Source of the DNA: an uncultured Francisella sp.
Lineage (GTDB): Bacteria; Pseudomonadota; Gammaproteobacteria; Burkholderiales; Neisseriaceae
Length of the DNA: 46,207 nt
Assembly (NCBI GenBank): GCA_943913655.1
Contig: CALTZA010000011.1
Span: 1 to 46,207 of the forward strand
Direction: 5' to 3'
In this document: positions 25,897 to 33,168 of the stretch, in pieces
Numbering within the stretch: the first letter of the stretch is position 1
Layout: each line of letters starts with the position of its first letter
The notes under the pieces: generated by a model
Databases searched by the model: none
What the model saw: the letters and a program-made list of their open reading frames with translations, nothing else
What the model was told of the DNA's origin: nothing
Program-made: the position numbers and the translations under genes

Positions 25897-27737
25897 TGCA
25901 ATCTTGTGCCTAAATTAATATGCCAACCTAATTTTTTGCGATCATGTCCGTATGCTATATCAAAGGAGAAAGGTGCCAATATACTAAACCAACGCAGACC
26001 AATTCCCGTACCATATCTCATATGCAGATCATTGAATCGATCTTTGACATCTCCTGCATCTTCGAAAAAGGCCAATGAAAATTTATCATTCAGTGGCACC
26101 TGATACTCCACATTAAAAGCCAGTTTTGCTCTACCCCCAAGGACATAATTACCGCGATTTATGCCAATACTATCGCTTGTATAACCTCTTACCGAACCAG
26201 GACCGCCCAATTTAAAGCGTAAACTATCTGGCACATGCTCGGGGTGTGAAGCTGCAATATAACCAACTTGCCCACGCAATAGAAACGTTCCATATCTGCG
26301 CTGCCACGGTGTAAAATAAGCTTCAGCCAATAGTTCATAGCGTTGCATACTGGTAGAAGAACTTAACCTACCAAGAGTAGTAGCAGCACCGACATTAATA
26401 TAATAACCTGCCTGCGGTCGCAGCAAAGTCTGGATATGGTTGCTGCGCCAATTTAATCTTGCTAATAAAACATGATTGCTCTGCCAAATATGGGTCTGCT
26501 TATTTCTTAATTTTTCTTTATAATATTCTAAGCCTAATTTTGTATCACTGGCATGAGTAGCAAAGACATACCAGAAATTATCCGACCAGGAGAGGGTAAA
26601 TAACCCATTTTTAGAACCTTTAAAATATTCTGCTTGGTTTTGCCAATAAGCATTTTTATAACGTTTGGGCTGGCTTAATCCAATGCTCGCACCTTGCTCA
26701 TAGCGATTATATGAAAGTCGATTATTTAGGTAAAAACCACGATGAAATAGATCATAATGTTCATAAGACATTACTGCACCTAATCCATCTTCAGAGTCTT
26801 CTCTCAATTCGATAGCAAAATCCTGCCTTAGTTGCTCACGCACATTAACTTGCACTGGCAAAAGGTTGTTGTGTATCTGATCTAAAAGTGGCAAAACAAT
26901 CACTTCACTATAATGCCCTTCTTGTTCCACATTATTTTGATAGTCTTTTAATCGATACGCATCATAAACCTCTCCCTCCTTAAAATTAGCCAAACGTTTA
27001 ACGATTGATGCTGGATAGCGCTGCGCACCTGTCACTTGAATGGGACCAAAATATATTGTTGGCCCACTATTAATAGTGAGCTCTAAATGCGCTTGATGCT
27101 TTTTAGGATCAATATTGGCTGCTGAATGGACTATCTTTGCTAAGGGATAGCGATGCAACTGCAGGGCTTGAAGTGCTGATTTTTTGCTTTTTTCCCAGGA
27201 AATCTCTTTAAAAATAACAGAAGGTTTTAATTGCCAGAGCTCATATATTTTATCGTAATAACTCTGCCGATCAGCTCGTGAGTCGACTTCACCTGCCAAA
27301 GTTAGTTGTGTGTCTTTGATTCGAGTTGGAGCAGAGAGCCCAATAGTGATATTGTATACTCGTCGATTATTTTTGAATTGTAACTCAATTTTAATCTGAT
27401 TTTTGAAATAACCCTCTGTCTCTAAAATCTGTTCAATCTCAGCAGGAACTTCTAATTTTAGGTAATACTCTTGCTCCTCATCTAAATTGCTTTGTGTACG
27501 GCTTTTGACAATAGACAAATGCTCCCTAAGTAAGCGTTCTAATCGTATAAATTCTTCGCTATCTTGCTGGTGATTTAATGTATAAAAATGAAATACCACC
27601 TCATATTTGGCAAAAACCTTTTCTTGTTTTTCCATTTCCTGGCGCTGCTCAGGCAATACTATAGCCTGCAACAGATTGATTGAGACCAGGCAACAACTTA
27701 ACCCCATTAAGGCCTTTGGCCACTGATTTTTTGCCAC
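25893..27737 (-). CDS. tamA: translocation and assembly module outer-membrane subunit TamA
   Basis: A 614-residue Omp85-family protein (E. coli 577). The GTG start has AAGGGA 8 bases upstream. Residues 1-27 form a signal peptide, then three POTRA domains (about 40-300; for example GPTIYFGPIQVTG near 235), then a 16-strand barrel. The family loop-6 motif is present as GGPGSVRGY (about 515), and the barrel closes with FDIAYGHDRKKLG and a short final strand. An extra segment of about 30 residues lies between the signal and POTRA1. It heads tamA-tamB-leuS. Confidence 0.93.
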   Translation of the reverse strand: MAKNQWPKALMGLSCCLVSINLLQAIVLPEQRQEMEKQEKVFAKYEVVFHFYTLNHQQDSEEFIRLERLLREHLSIVKSRTQSNLDEEQEYYLKLEVPAEIEQILETEGYFKNQIKIELQFKNNRRVYNITIGLSAPTRIKDTQLTLAGEVDSRADRQSYYDKIYELWQLKPSVIFKEISWEKSKKSALQALQLHRYPLAKIVHSAANIDPKKHQAHLELTINSGPTIYFGPIQVTGAQRYPASIVKRLANFKEGEVYDAYRLKDYQNNVEQEGHYSEVIVLPLLDQIHNNLLPVQVNVREQLRQDFAIELREDSEDGLGAVMSYEHYDLFHRGFYLNNRLSYNRYEQGASIGLSQPKRYKNAYWQNQAEYFKGSKNGLFTLSWSDNFWYVFATHASDTKLGLEYYKEKLRNKQTHIWQSNHVLLARLNWRSNHIQTLLRPQAGYYINVGAATTLGRLSSSTSMQRYELLAEAYFTPWQRRYGTFLLRGQVGYIAASHPEHVPDSLRFKLGGPGSVRGYTSDSIGINRGNYVLGGRAKLAFNVEYQVPLNDKFSLAFFEDAGDVKDRFNDLHMRYGTGIGLRWFSILAPFSFDIAYGHDRKKLGWHINLGTRLQ

Positions 27738-27847
27738 GTGCTCTTTCCCTTGTACTCAATGCAATTTTACTTACTACTTTATTCTAGCAGACTAAATTCT
27801 GTCATGAGCTTTTAAAAAGAAAAATCTTTCTGCTCTTATGATGACGA

Positions 27848-27876
27848 TTACAATAATCATAAATGTAGATTAAAAT
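27848..27876 (+). promoter_or_regulatory. predicted promoter of tsaC
   Basis: TTACAA (27848-27853) and TAAAAT (27871-27876) are separated by 17 bases. The predicted transcript start leaves a leader of only about 23 bases before the tsaC ATG. Confidence 0.5.
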
Positions 27877-27905
27877 GCTTAGCTACAGATTAAATTTTCT
27901 TTCCT

Positions 27906-28472
27906 ATGGTGCACGTTGACTTAGCCAGAGCGCAACAAAGACGGATAAAAAGTCATCTCAAACAAGGGGGCATTATTGCCTACCCTACTGAATCCTGCTT
28001 TGGTCTAGGAGTGAGTCCTTTTTGCAGTCGAGGTATTCACCGTTTATTAAATTTAAAAAAACGTTCCTCTCACAAGGGGCTGATTGTCATTACCTATTGT
28101 TTAAGAAATTGTTCTGTCTTTACAAAAAATTTGCCCGAAAAAGACTGGCATTATTTGTATGTACATTGGCCCGCTGCTGTTACTTACCTATTGCCAGCAA
28201 AAACAACCATCTCTCCTGTCTTACGCGGTGTTGGACACCAAAAAATAGCGCTACGCATTCCAGATCACCCACTTGCACAAGCCATCGCTAAGGCCGCAGG
28301 AGGTAGCCTAGTCTCTACTTCAGCCAATCGCGCAGGTCAACAAAGTTGTCGTACCAGTAGAGAAACAGCACGACGATTCGCTGGAAAAATATTATTGATT
28401 AAAGGACAGATTGGCCACTATTCTCGCAGCAGCCATATTATTGATTTACATAGCGGAAAAAGATATCGCTAA
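27906..28472 (+). CDS. tsaC: threonylcarbamoyl-AMP synthase TsaC
   Basis: A 188-residue YrdC-domain protein (E. coli TsaC 190), the short form without the Sua5 C-terminal domain. It makes threonylcarbamoyl-AMP for the t6A modification at tRNA position 37. Visible: GGIIAYPTESCFGLGVSP (21-38), LLNLKKRSSHKGLIVI with the lysine-rich substrate loop, IALRIPDHPLA, and the STSANRAGQ motif. No Shine-Dalgarno sequence precedes the ATG (TTTCTTTCCT), so initiation may be weak or leader-dependent. Its stop codon overlaps that of the convergent glyS by 4 bases. Confidence 0.93.
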   Translation: MVHVDLARAQQRRIKSHLKQGGIIAYPTESCFGLGVSPFCSRGIHRLLNLKKRSSHKGLIVITYCLRNCSVFTKNLPEKDWHYLYVHWPAAVTYLLPAKTTISPVLRGVGHQKIALRIPDHPLAQAIAKAAGGSLVSTSANRAGQQSCRTSRETARRFAGKILLIKGQIGHYSRSSHIIDLHSGKRYR

Positions 28473-30514
28473 CTATTAAGATAGCTTAAATCACATACCT
28501 GATTAAACAGGTGATGCAACTGCGCTAACAAATGCAAACGATTGGCACGTACTGCAGGATGATCACTCATCACCATTACTTGCGCAAAAAAATCCGTCAA
28601 ATGATCTTTCAAACTTGTCAAACAACGCAATGACTGTTGATAATCGCCCCTTTTTAGCGCCTGCTCACTCTCTACTTTAACTGTCAAAAATTGTCGCCAG
28701 AGCTTTTTTTCAGCTGTCTCTTGCAAATCTTCTACTTTAACTTTTGCTGTATCAATGGCGTTCTTTTTTAAAAGGTGACTCACCCGCTTATTCATCTCTA
28801 GCAATGAGTTGGCTTGCGGCAATTGTCTAAAATCTTCTATCGCGGCTAATAGTTTGGGCAAACGATGCAAATAACGAGGAGAGATAGCCAAGGCACTTGC
28901 CACCACTTCCTGGGCATATTGAGCTTGCCAATAAATATTCAGTCGTTCCAAAATAAACTGATAGACTTTTTGCACTATATTCGCCTCAATTTGATGAGGA
29001 GCAAAGCAATCAGCAGTAATAGAAAGTAGCTTGGGCAAATCCAGGTTTAATTCACCTAATATGCGAATGACACCAAGAGCCGCTCGTCGCAATGCATAGG
29101 GGTCTTTATCTCCACTGGGAATGAATCCTATACTCCACATGCCCATTAATACTTCTAATTTATCAGCCAGAGCTACCATTTTGCCAACATTATTTGGCGG
29201 CAAATGATCCCCAGCAAACCTGGGGTAATAATGCCCTTCTATGGCCAAGGCCACAGCTTTTTCTTCCCCATCAGCAAGAGCATAATATTTGCCCATTACC
29301 CCTTGCAATTCTGGAAACTCACCAACCATCTGTGTTGTGAGATCTGCCTTACAAAGAAAAGCTGATCTCTCTGTTAAAGCAATTTCCTCTTCCTTTAAAC
29401 CCGCTTCTTGAGAAAGAGCTTTTGCGATCTTACACAAGCGCTCGATACGTTGCCATTGTGACCCCAATTTTTGCTGGTAAATCACCTTTTTTAATAACGG
29501 AACGCGATCTTCTAAGCGAATATTTAGATCGGTTTGGTAAAAAAAAGTAGCGTCCTCCAATCTTGCTCTTAACACGCGCTCATTGCCATCAATCACTTTA
29601 TCTACTACCTCAACATTGGATACCAACAAAAACTGATGCGTCAATCTACCTGTTTTATCATATTGTGGAAAGTATTTTTGATTCTTTTGCATAGTTAAAA
29701 TAAGACATTCAGGCGGGAGATTAAGGTAGTCTTGCTTGAATGCTCCCTGCATTACCACAGGCCATTCCACCAAAGCGGTCACTTCATCTAGCAAAGCTTG
29801 ATCTCCAATCCAATTACCGTAGCTGTCTAAACCGGCCTTGATAATCTGTTGTCGCTTATCAAAATCAGCAACCACTTTGTGCGTATATAAGATTTTTTCA
29901 TAATCATCGGCTGTTTTAAGTTCTACGCATGCTGTACTAGCTAGGAATCGGTGTCCAGCAGTATAACGATCTGATTTCTTACCAAATAGTTCAAGAGGAA
30001 TGACTTTATCTCCCAATAATGCCATCACCCGATGCACTGGCCGAACAAATTGGGCACTATGTCTACCCCAACGCATCAGCTTATGCACTGGTATTTTCTT
30101 AATTGCCTGCTCGAAAATGACCTGTAAACGATCTTTGAGAAGAATGCCTTCTTCGGTAAAAATATGAGCATAAACCTCCTGCTGCCCATCTTTCAACAAA
30201 GACAGTTGCTCAAAACTTAAGTGATTGGCCTTAAGAAACCCTGTTAAAGCAGCAGTAGGTTTTCCCTCTTTAATTGCAGAGAAACGAGAAGGACCTTTCT
30301 TGATGCGTTCTCTTTGCGGACTTCGTTCGCGTACCCCAAAAACTTGTACCGCCAAGCGCCTGGGAGTAACAAATTCATGATAATCACGCTGCGCTATAAA
30401 TTGTTCGCGCTCTAAACCCTCAAGCAGAGCTTGCGCAAATACTCGTTGCATTTTGGGTAGGTGACAAGGTGGGAGCTCTTCTGTCAATAACTCTAAAAGC
30501 AAGGTATCGGCCAT
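28469..30514 (-). CDS. glyS: glycyl-tRNA synthetase beta subunit
   Basis: A 681-residue subunit of the bacterial alpha2beta2 GlyRS (E. coli beta 689). It starts with the family N-terminus MADTLLLELLTEELPP and holds TPRRLAV (about 50), FLLVSNVE, the HD-like region with MVGEFPELQGVMGKYYA, then GDKDPYALRRAALGVIRIL, and a C-terminal anticodon-binding DALR-like domain. The beta subunit binds tRNA-Gly while the alpha subunit activates glycine. Its ATG overlaps the glyQ stop by one base (TAATG), so they are translationally coupled. The stop overlaps tsaC tail to tail, leaving no room for a terminator. Confidence 0.95.
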   Translation of the reverse strand: MADTLLLELLTEELPPCHLPKMQRVFAQALLEGLEREQFIAQRDYHEFVTPRRLAVQVFGVRERSPQRERIKKGPSRFSAIKEGKPTAALTGFLKANHLSFEQLSLLKDGQQEVYAHIFTEEGILLKDRLQVIFEQAIKKIPVHKLMRWGRHSAQFVRPVHRVMALLGDKVIPLELFGKKSDRYTAGHRFLASTACVELKTADDYEKILYTHKVVADFDKRQQIIKAGLDSYGNWIGDQALLDEVTALVEWPVVMQGAFKQDYLNLPPECLILTMQKNQKYFPQYDKTGRLTHQFLLVSNVEVVDKVIDGNERVLRARLEDATFFYQTDLNIRLEDRVPLLKKVIYQQKLGSQWQRIERLCKIAKALSQEAGLKEEEIALTERSAFLCKADLTTQMVGEFPELQGVMGKYYALADGEEKAVALAIEGHYYPRFAGDHLPPNNVGKMVALADKLEVLMGMWSIGFIPSGDKDPYALRRAALGVIRILGELNLDLPKLLSITADCFAPHQIEANIVQKVYQFILERLNIYWQAQYAQEVVASALAISPRYLHRLPKLLAAIEDFRQLPQANSLLEMNKRVSHLLKKNAIDTAKVKVEDLQETAEKKLWRQFLTVKVESEQALKRGDYQQSLRCLTSLKDHLTDFFAQVMVMSDHPAVRANRLHLLAQLHHLFNQVCDLSYLNS

Positions 30515-31428
30515 TAATTCACTTCCTGAACATGCTGCTGCAATAGTGGAAAACCTTGTACTTCTCTTTCTTGAACATACTTTTGGGCCACTTTCCTACT
30601 TAAAATACGAATACGCGCAATATAGGTAGCTCTTTCTGTGACTGAAATTGCCCCCCTTGCATCCAATAAATTAAATACATGTGCTGCCTGCAACACTAAT
30701 TCATAAATAGGTAATACCAAACTTGTTTGATCAATATTCAATAAACGATTGACTTCACTTTCATAGTCATTAAACTGCGCAAAAAGCCAGTTAATATTGG
30801 CATATTCAAAGTTATAAGCTGATTGCTCAATTTCATTTTGCTGATAAATATCTCCATAGCTCACGGTTTGATGTGCTAACCCCACGCCCCATACTAAATC
30901 GTACACACTATTTTTTTGTTGCAGATACATAGCCAAACGTTCTATCCCATAAGTAATTTCACCTAAAACAGGTGAGCAATCTTGTCCACCTACTTGTTGA
31001 AAATAGGTGAATTGAGTGACTTCCATGCCATTTAGCCACACTTCCCATCCAAGCCCCCAAGCACCTAAGGTTGGATTTTCCCAGTCATCTTCCACAAAAC
31101 GAATGTCATTATCTTGCAAAGTAATACCCAATACTTGTAGAGATCCTAAATACAAGTCCTGTATATGATCAGGAGAAGGTTTTAACACTACTTGAAATTG
31201 GTAATAATGCTGAAGACGATTGGGATTTTGACCATAGCGCCCATCTTTAGGCCTTCTACAAGCCTGCACATAAGCAGCTGACCAAGGTTCTGGACCCAAA
31301 GCACGCAGGTAAGTGGCTGGATGACTGGTACCCGCACCCACTTGTGTATCAATTGGCTGCACAATAAGACAACCTTGCTTGCTCCAATAGTTTTGTAAGC
31401 GACAAAGAATCTCTTGAAAAGTCAACAT
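30514..31428 (-). CDS. glyQ: glycyl-tRNA synthetase alpha subunit
   Basis: A 304-residue class II catalytic subunit (E. coli 303). Motifs seen: VGAGTSHPATYLRALGPEPW (from about 31), RRPKDGRYGQNPNRLQHYYQ, FVEDDWENPTLGAWGLGWEV, and GEITYGIERLAMYLQ. The ATG used gives MLTFQEILCRLQNYW, as in relatives; an upstream in-frame start 15 codons earlier is not conserved and lies at the transcription start. No clear Shine-Dalgarno sequence precedes it. A promoter with TATAAT lies 25 bases upstream, and a long terminator hairpin separates it from the next gene. Confidence 0.95.
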   Translation of the reverse strand: MLTFQEILCRLQNYWSKQGCLIVQPIDTQVGAGTSHPATYLRALGPEPWSAAYVQACRRPKDGRYGQNPNRLQHYYQFQVVLKPSPDHIQDLYLGSLQVLGITLQDNDIRFVEDDWENPTLGAWGLGWEVWLNGMEVTQFTYFQQVGGQDCSPVLGEITYGIERLAMYLQQKNSVYDLVWGVGLAHQTVSYGDIYQQNEIEQSAYNFEYANINWLFAQFNDYESEVNRLLNIDQTSLVLPIYELVLQAAHVFNLLDARGAISVTERATYIARIRILSRKVAQKYVQEREVQGFPLLQQHVQEVN

Positions 31429-31452
31429 GTGCTGCAGAGTAAAAATAGAGCA

Positions 31453-31481
31453 ATTATAGTTAAATTTAAGCAAGTGTGAAA
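31453..31481 (-). promoter_or_regulatory. predicted promoter of glyQS
   Basis: On the minus strand, TTTCAC (31476-31481) and a consensus TATAAT (31453-31458) are separated by 17 bases. The predicted start lies about 18 bases before the glyQ ATG at 31428. Confidence 0.6.
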
Positions 31482-31515
31482 GTCATACTCAATAAGAGAG
31501 TGCGATGTAACTTAT

Positions 31516-31562
31516 TGCTATAAAAAAATGGCTGACAATTTTGTCAGCCATTTTTTATAGCA
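31516..31562. terminator. long bidirectional terminator
   Basis: The stem has about 20 base pairs: TGGCTGACA/TGTCAGCCA with a 4-base ATTT loop, extended by A-run/T-run and TGCTAT/ATAGCA arms with one bulged A. It has six T on the plus and seven T on the minus strand. It ends the minus-strand exported-protein gene and insulates glyQS. Confidence 0.85.
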
Positions 31563-31584
31563 AAGACTTACCAATTAAGCAGCC

Positions 31585-31845
31585 TTACTTAGCCACTTTT
31601 TTAGTGTGATGATGAGAACGACGGTGACTATGTGATGGAGCTTTTTTCCCAGATGTCATAGAAGCTGACTGCCCGCTAACATCAGGGGAAGTTGGTTCTT
31701 GATAAGTGTTCTTGCCATCTGTTGTACTACCAGAAGAGGTGAGGTTAGAACTATCAGAAGACGATGTGTCTGAAGTTTGAGCTGTGGTAGCAGCAAAAGT
31801 GAGAGAACCAACAGCCAAAAGAAGTAACGTAGCGAATTTATTCAT
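31585..31845 (-). CDS. hypothetical exported Ser/Thr-rich protein with His/Lys tail
   Basis: An 86-residue protein of unknown function. A signal peptide (MNKFATLLLLAVGSLTFA, then ATTAQ) is predicted to be cut near residue 18-22. The mature chain is low-complexity: about residues 23-70 are mostly Ser, Thr, Asp, Gly and Gln, with no cysteine. The end is basic and His-rich (KKAPSHSHRRSHHHTKKVAK). It has a strong AGGAG site 7 bases before ATG and its own terminator, so it may be well expressed. The His cluster could bind metal, and the basic tail could bind LPS or nucleic acid, but neither is shown. Confidence 0.7.
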   Translation of the reverse strand: MNKFATLLLLAVGSLTFAATTAQTSDTSSSDSSNLTSSGSTTDGKNTYQEPTSPDVSGQSASMTSGKKAPSHSHRRSHHHTKKVAK

Positions 31846-31968
31846 TTATTTCTCCTATAAAAAATATTTTAAAATTTACCTAATGGTCCGACTTGGATAA
31901 TACATATTAAAAAAAGTTCCAAGCATTAAAACAAATTTTTTATTTTTTGTAAGTGCTATCCTCTTCTA

Positions 31969-31997
31969 TTGGGCTTTAGTGCTATTTCTGATAGAAT
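31969..31997 (+). promoter_or_regulatory. predicted promoter of ftsY
   Basis: TTGGGC (31969-31974) and TAGAAT (31992-31997) are separated by 17 bases, about 33 bases before the ftsY start codon. Confidence 0.55.
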
Positions 31998-32029
31998 AGG
32001 GCGCCAATAGTTATGATAAATTTTTTGGT

Positions 32030-33082
32030 ATGTTGGTTTTTAAAAACAAAAAATCTTCTTTAGCGCAACCGGCATCTAGCAAAGATAAAACCTCAAATCA
32101 ACGAGAAAGCAATCTATCTGGGCAAGAACCCCACCCTTTGTCAGCACAGCCACAGGAAAAAAACTCTATTCAAATAACTTGGGCTAGGCGTTTAAAACAA
32201 GGACTTGCGCATTCGCGCAATAAATTGAATAAATCTTTGGCGTTGATGGTTGGTGGCGGAAAAATCAGTGAAGACCTATATGAAGAATTAGAAACAGCAC
32301 TACTGATGTCTGATATGGGCATAGAAGCGACTACGGCTTTGTTGAAAAAAGTAAGAGACAAAGTGAGCTATCGTGGCTTAAAAGATATGAATGAGCTAAA
32401 AACAACATTAAAAGAAGCCTTATGTGAACTGCTTACCCCCTTAGAGCGACGTCTTAACATTGACCGAACAAAACCCTATGTCTGGATGATGGTAGGGGTA
32501 AATGGTGCTGGAAAAACAACTACTATTGGTAAACTTGCTTATCAAATTGAAATTGCTGAGCGTCGCGTAATATGCGGCGCGGGCGATACATTTCGCGCGG
32601 CAGCCAAAGAACAATTAATTGCCTGGGGACAAAAATATAACATACCAGTCATTACACAGCAAAAAGGTGATAGCGCAGCAGTTTGTTTTGACACGGTGCA
32701 AGCAGCTAAAGCACGTCATAAAGATGTTGTGCTACTTGATACCGCAGGTCGTCTACCTACGCAACTTCATCTTATGGAAGAACTCAAAAAAGTACAACGA
32801 GTTATTAAAAAATCCATCTCTGATGCACCACATGAAGTATTACTAGTATTAGACGCCAATATAGGTCAAAATACCCTTAATCAAGTGGCCGCTTTTGATG
32901 ATGCTTTAGGATTGACTGGGCTGATTCTTACAAAATTAGATGGTACAGCTAAAGGGGGCGTGATTGCAGCCTTGGCTAGCTTTCGACCTGTTCCTGTACT
33001 CTTTTTGGGTGTGGGAGAATCGGTTGATGATTTAAAACCATTTGTAGCCAAAGACTTTGTCAATGCTTTCTTTGATGATTAA
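32030..33082 (+). CDS. ftsY: signal recognition particle receptor FtsY
   Basis: A 350-residue SRP-type GTPase that docks ribosome-SRP complexes at the membrane. The N-terminal A region is short (about 45 residues, Ser/Gln/Lys-rich, not strongly acidic, versus about 200 acidic residues in E. coli). Then come the N helical domain (45-135) and the G domain: GVNGAGKTTT (156-165), DTFRAAA (186-192), DTAGR (237-241) and TKLDGTAKGG (301-310). The region GDSAAV departs slightly from the usual GADPAAV. Usual partners ftsE, ftsX and rpoH do not follow; mutS converges instead. The ribosome binding site is weak. Confidence 0.95.
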   Translation: MLVFKNKKSSLAQPASSKDKTSNQRESNLSGQEPHPLSAQPQEKNSIQITWARRLKQGLAHSRNKLNKSLALMVGGGKISEDLYEELETALLMSDMGIEATTALLKKVRDKVSYRGLKDMNELKTTLKEALCELLTPLERRLNIDRTKPYVWMMVGVNGAGKTTTIGKLAYQIEIAERRVICGAGDTFRAAAKEQLIAWGQKYNIPVITQQKGDSAAVCFDTVQAAKARHKDVVLLDTAGRLPTQLHLMEELKKVQRVIKKSISDAPHEVLLVLDANIGQNTLNQVAAFDDALGLTGLILTKLDGTAKGGVIAALASFRPVPVLFLGVGESVDDLKPFVAKDFVNAFFDD

Positions 33083-33168
33083 GTGTGGATGATGATTTCG
33101 CTTTGAACAGGTCACAAGGACTTCTGCCTCCTTTAACCTTTCTCAGCTATGAGTCATTACTTTAGCAG

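Noticed and set aside
27727..27740. CACGTG core before tamA as a second parS
   Set aside because: The flanking arms do not match TGTTTC/GAAACA; the same holds for CACGTG cores near 39750, 41748 and 42957.
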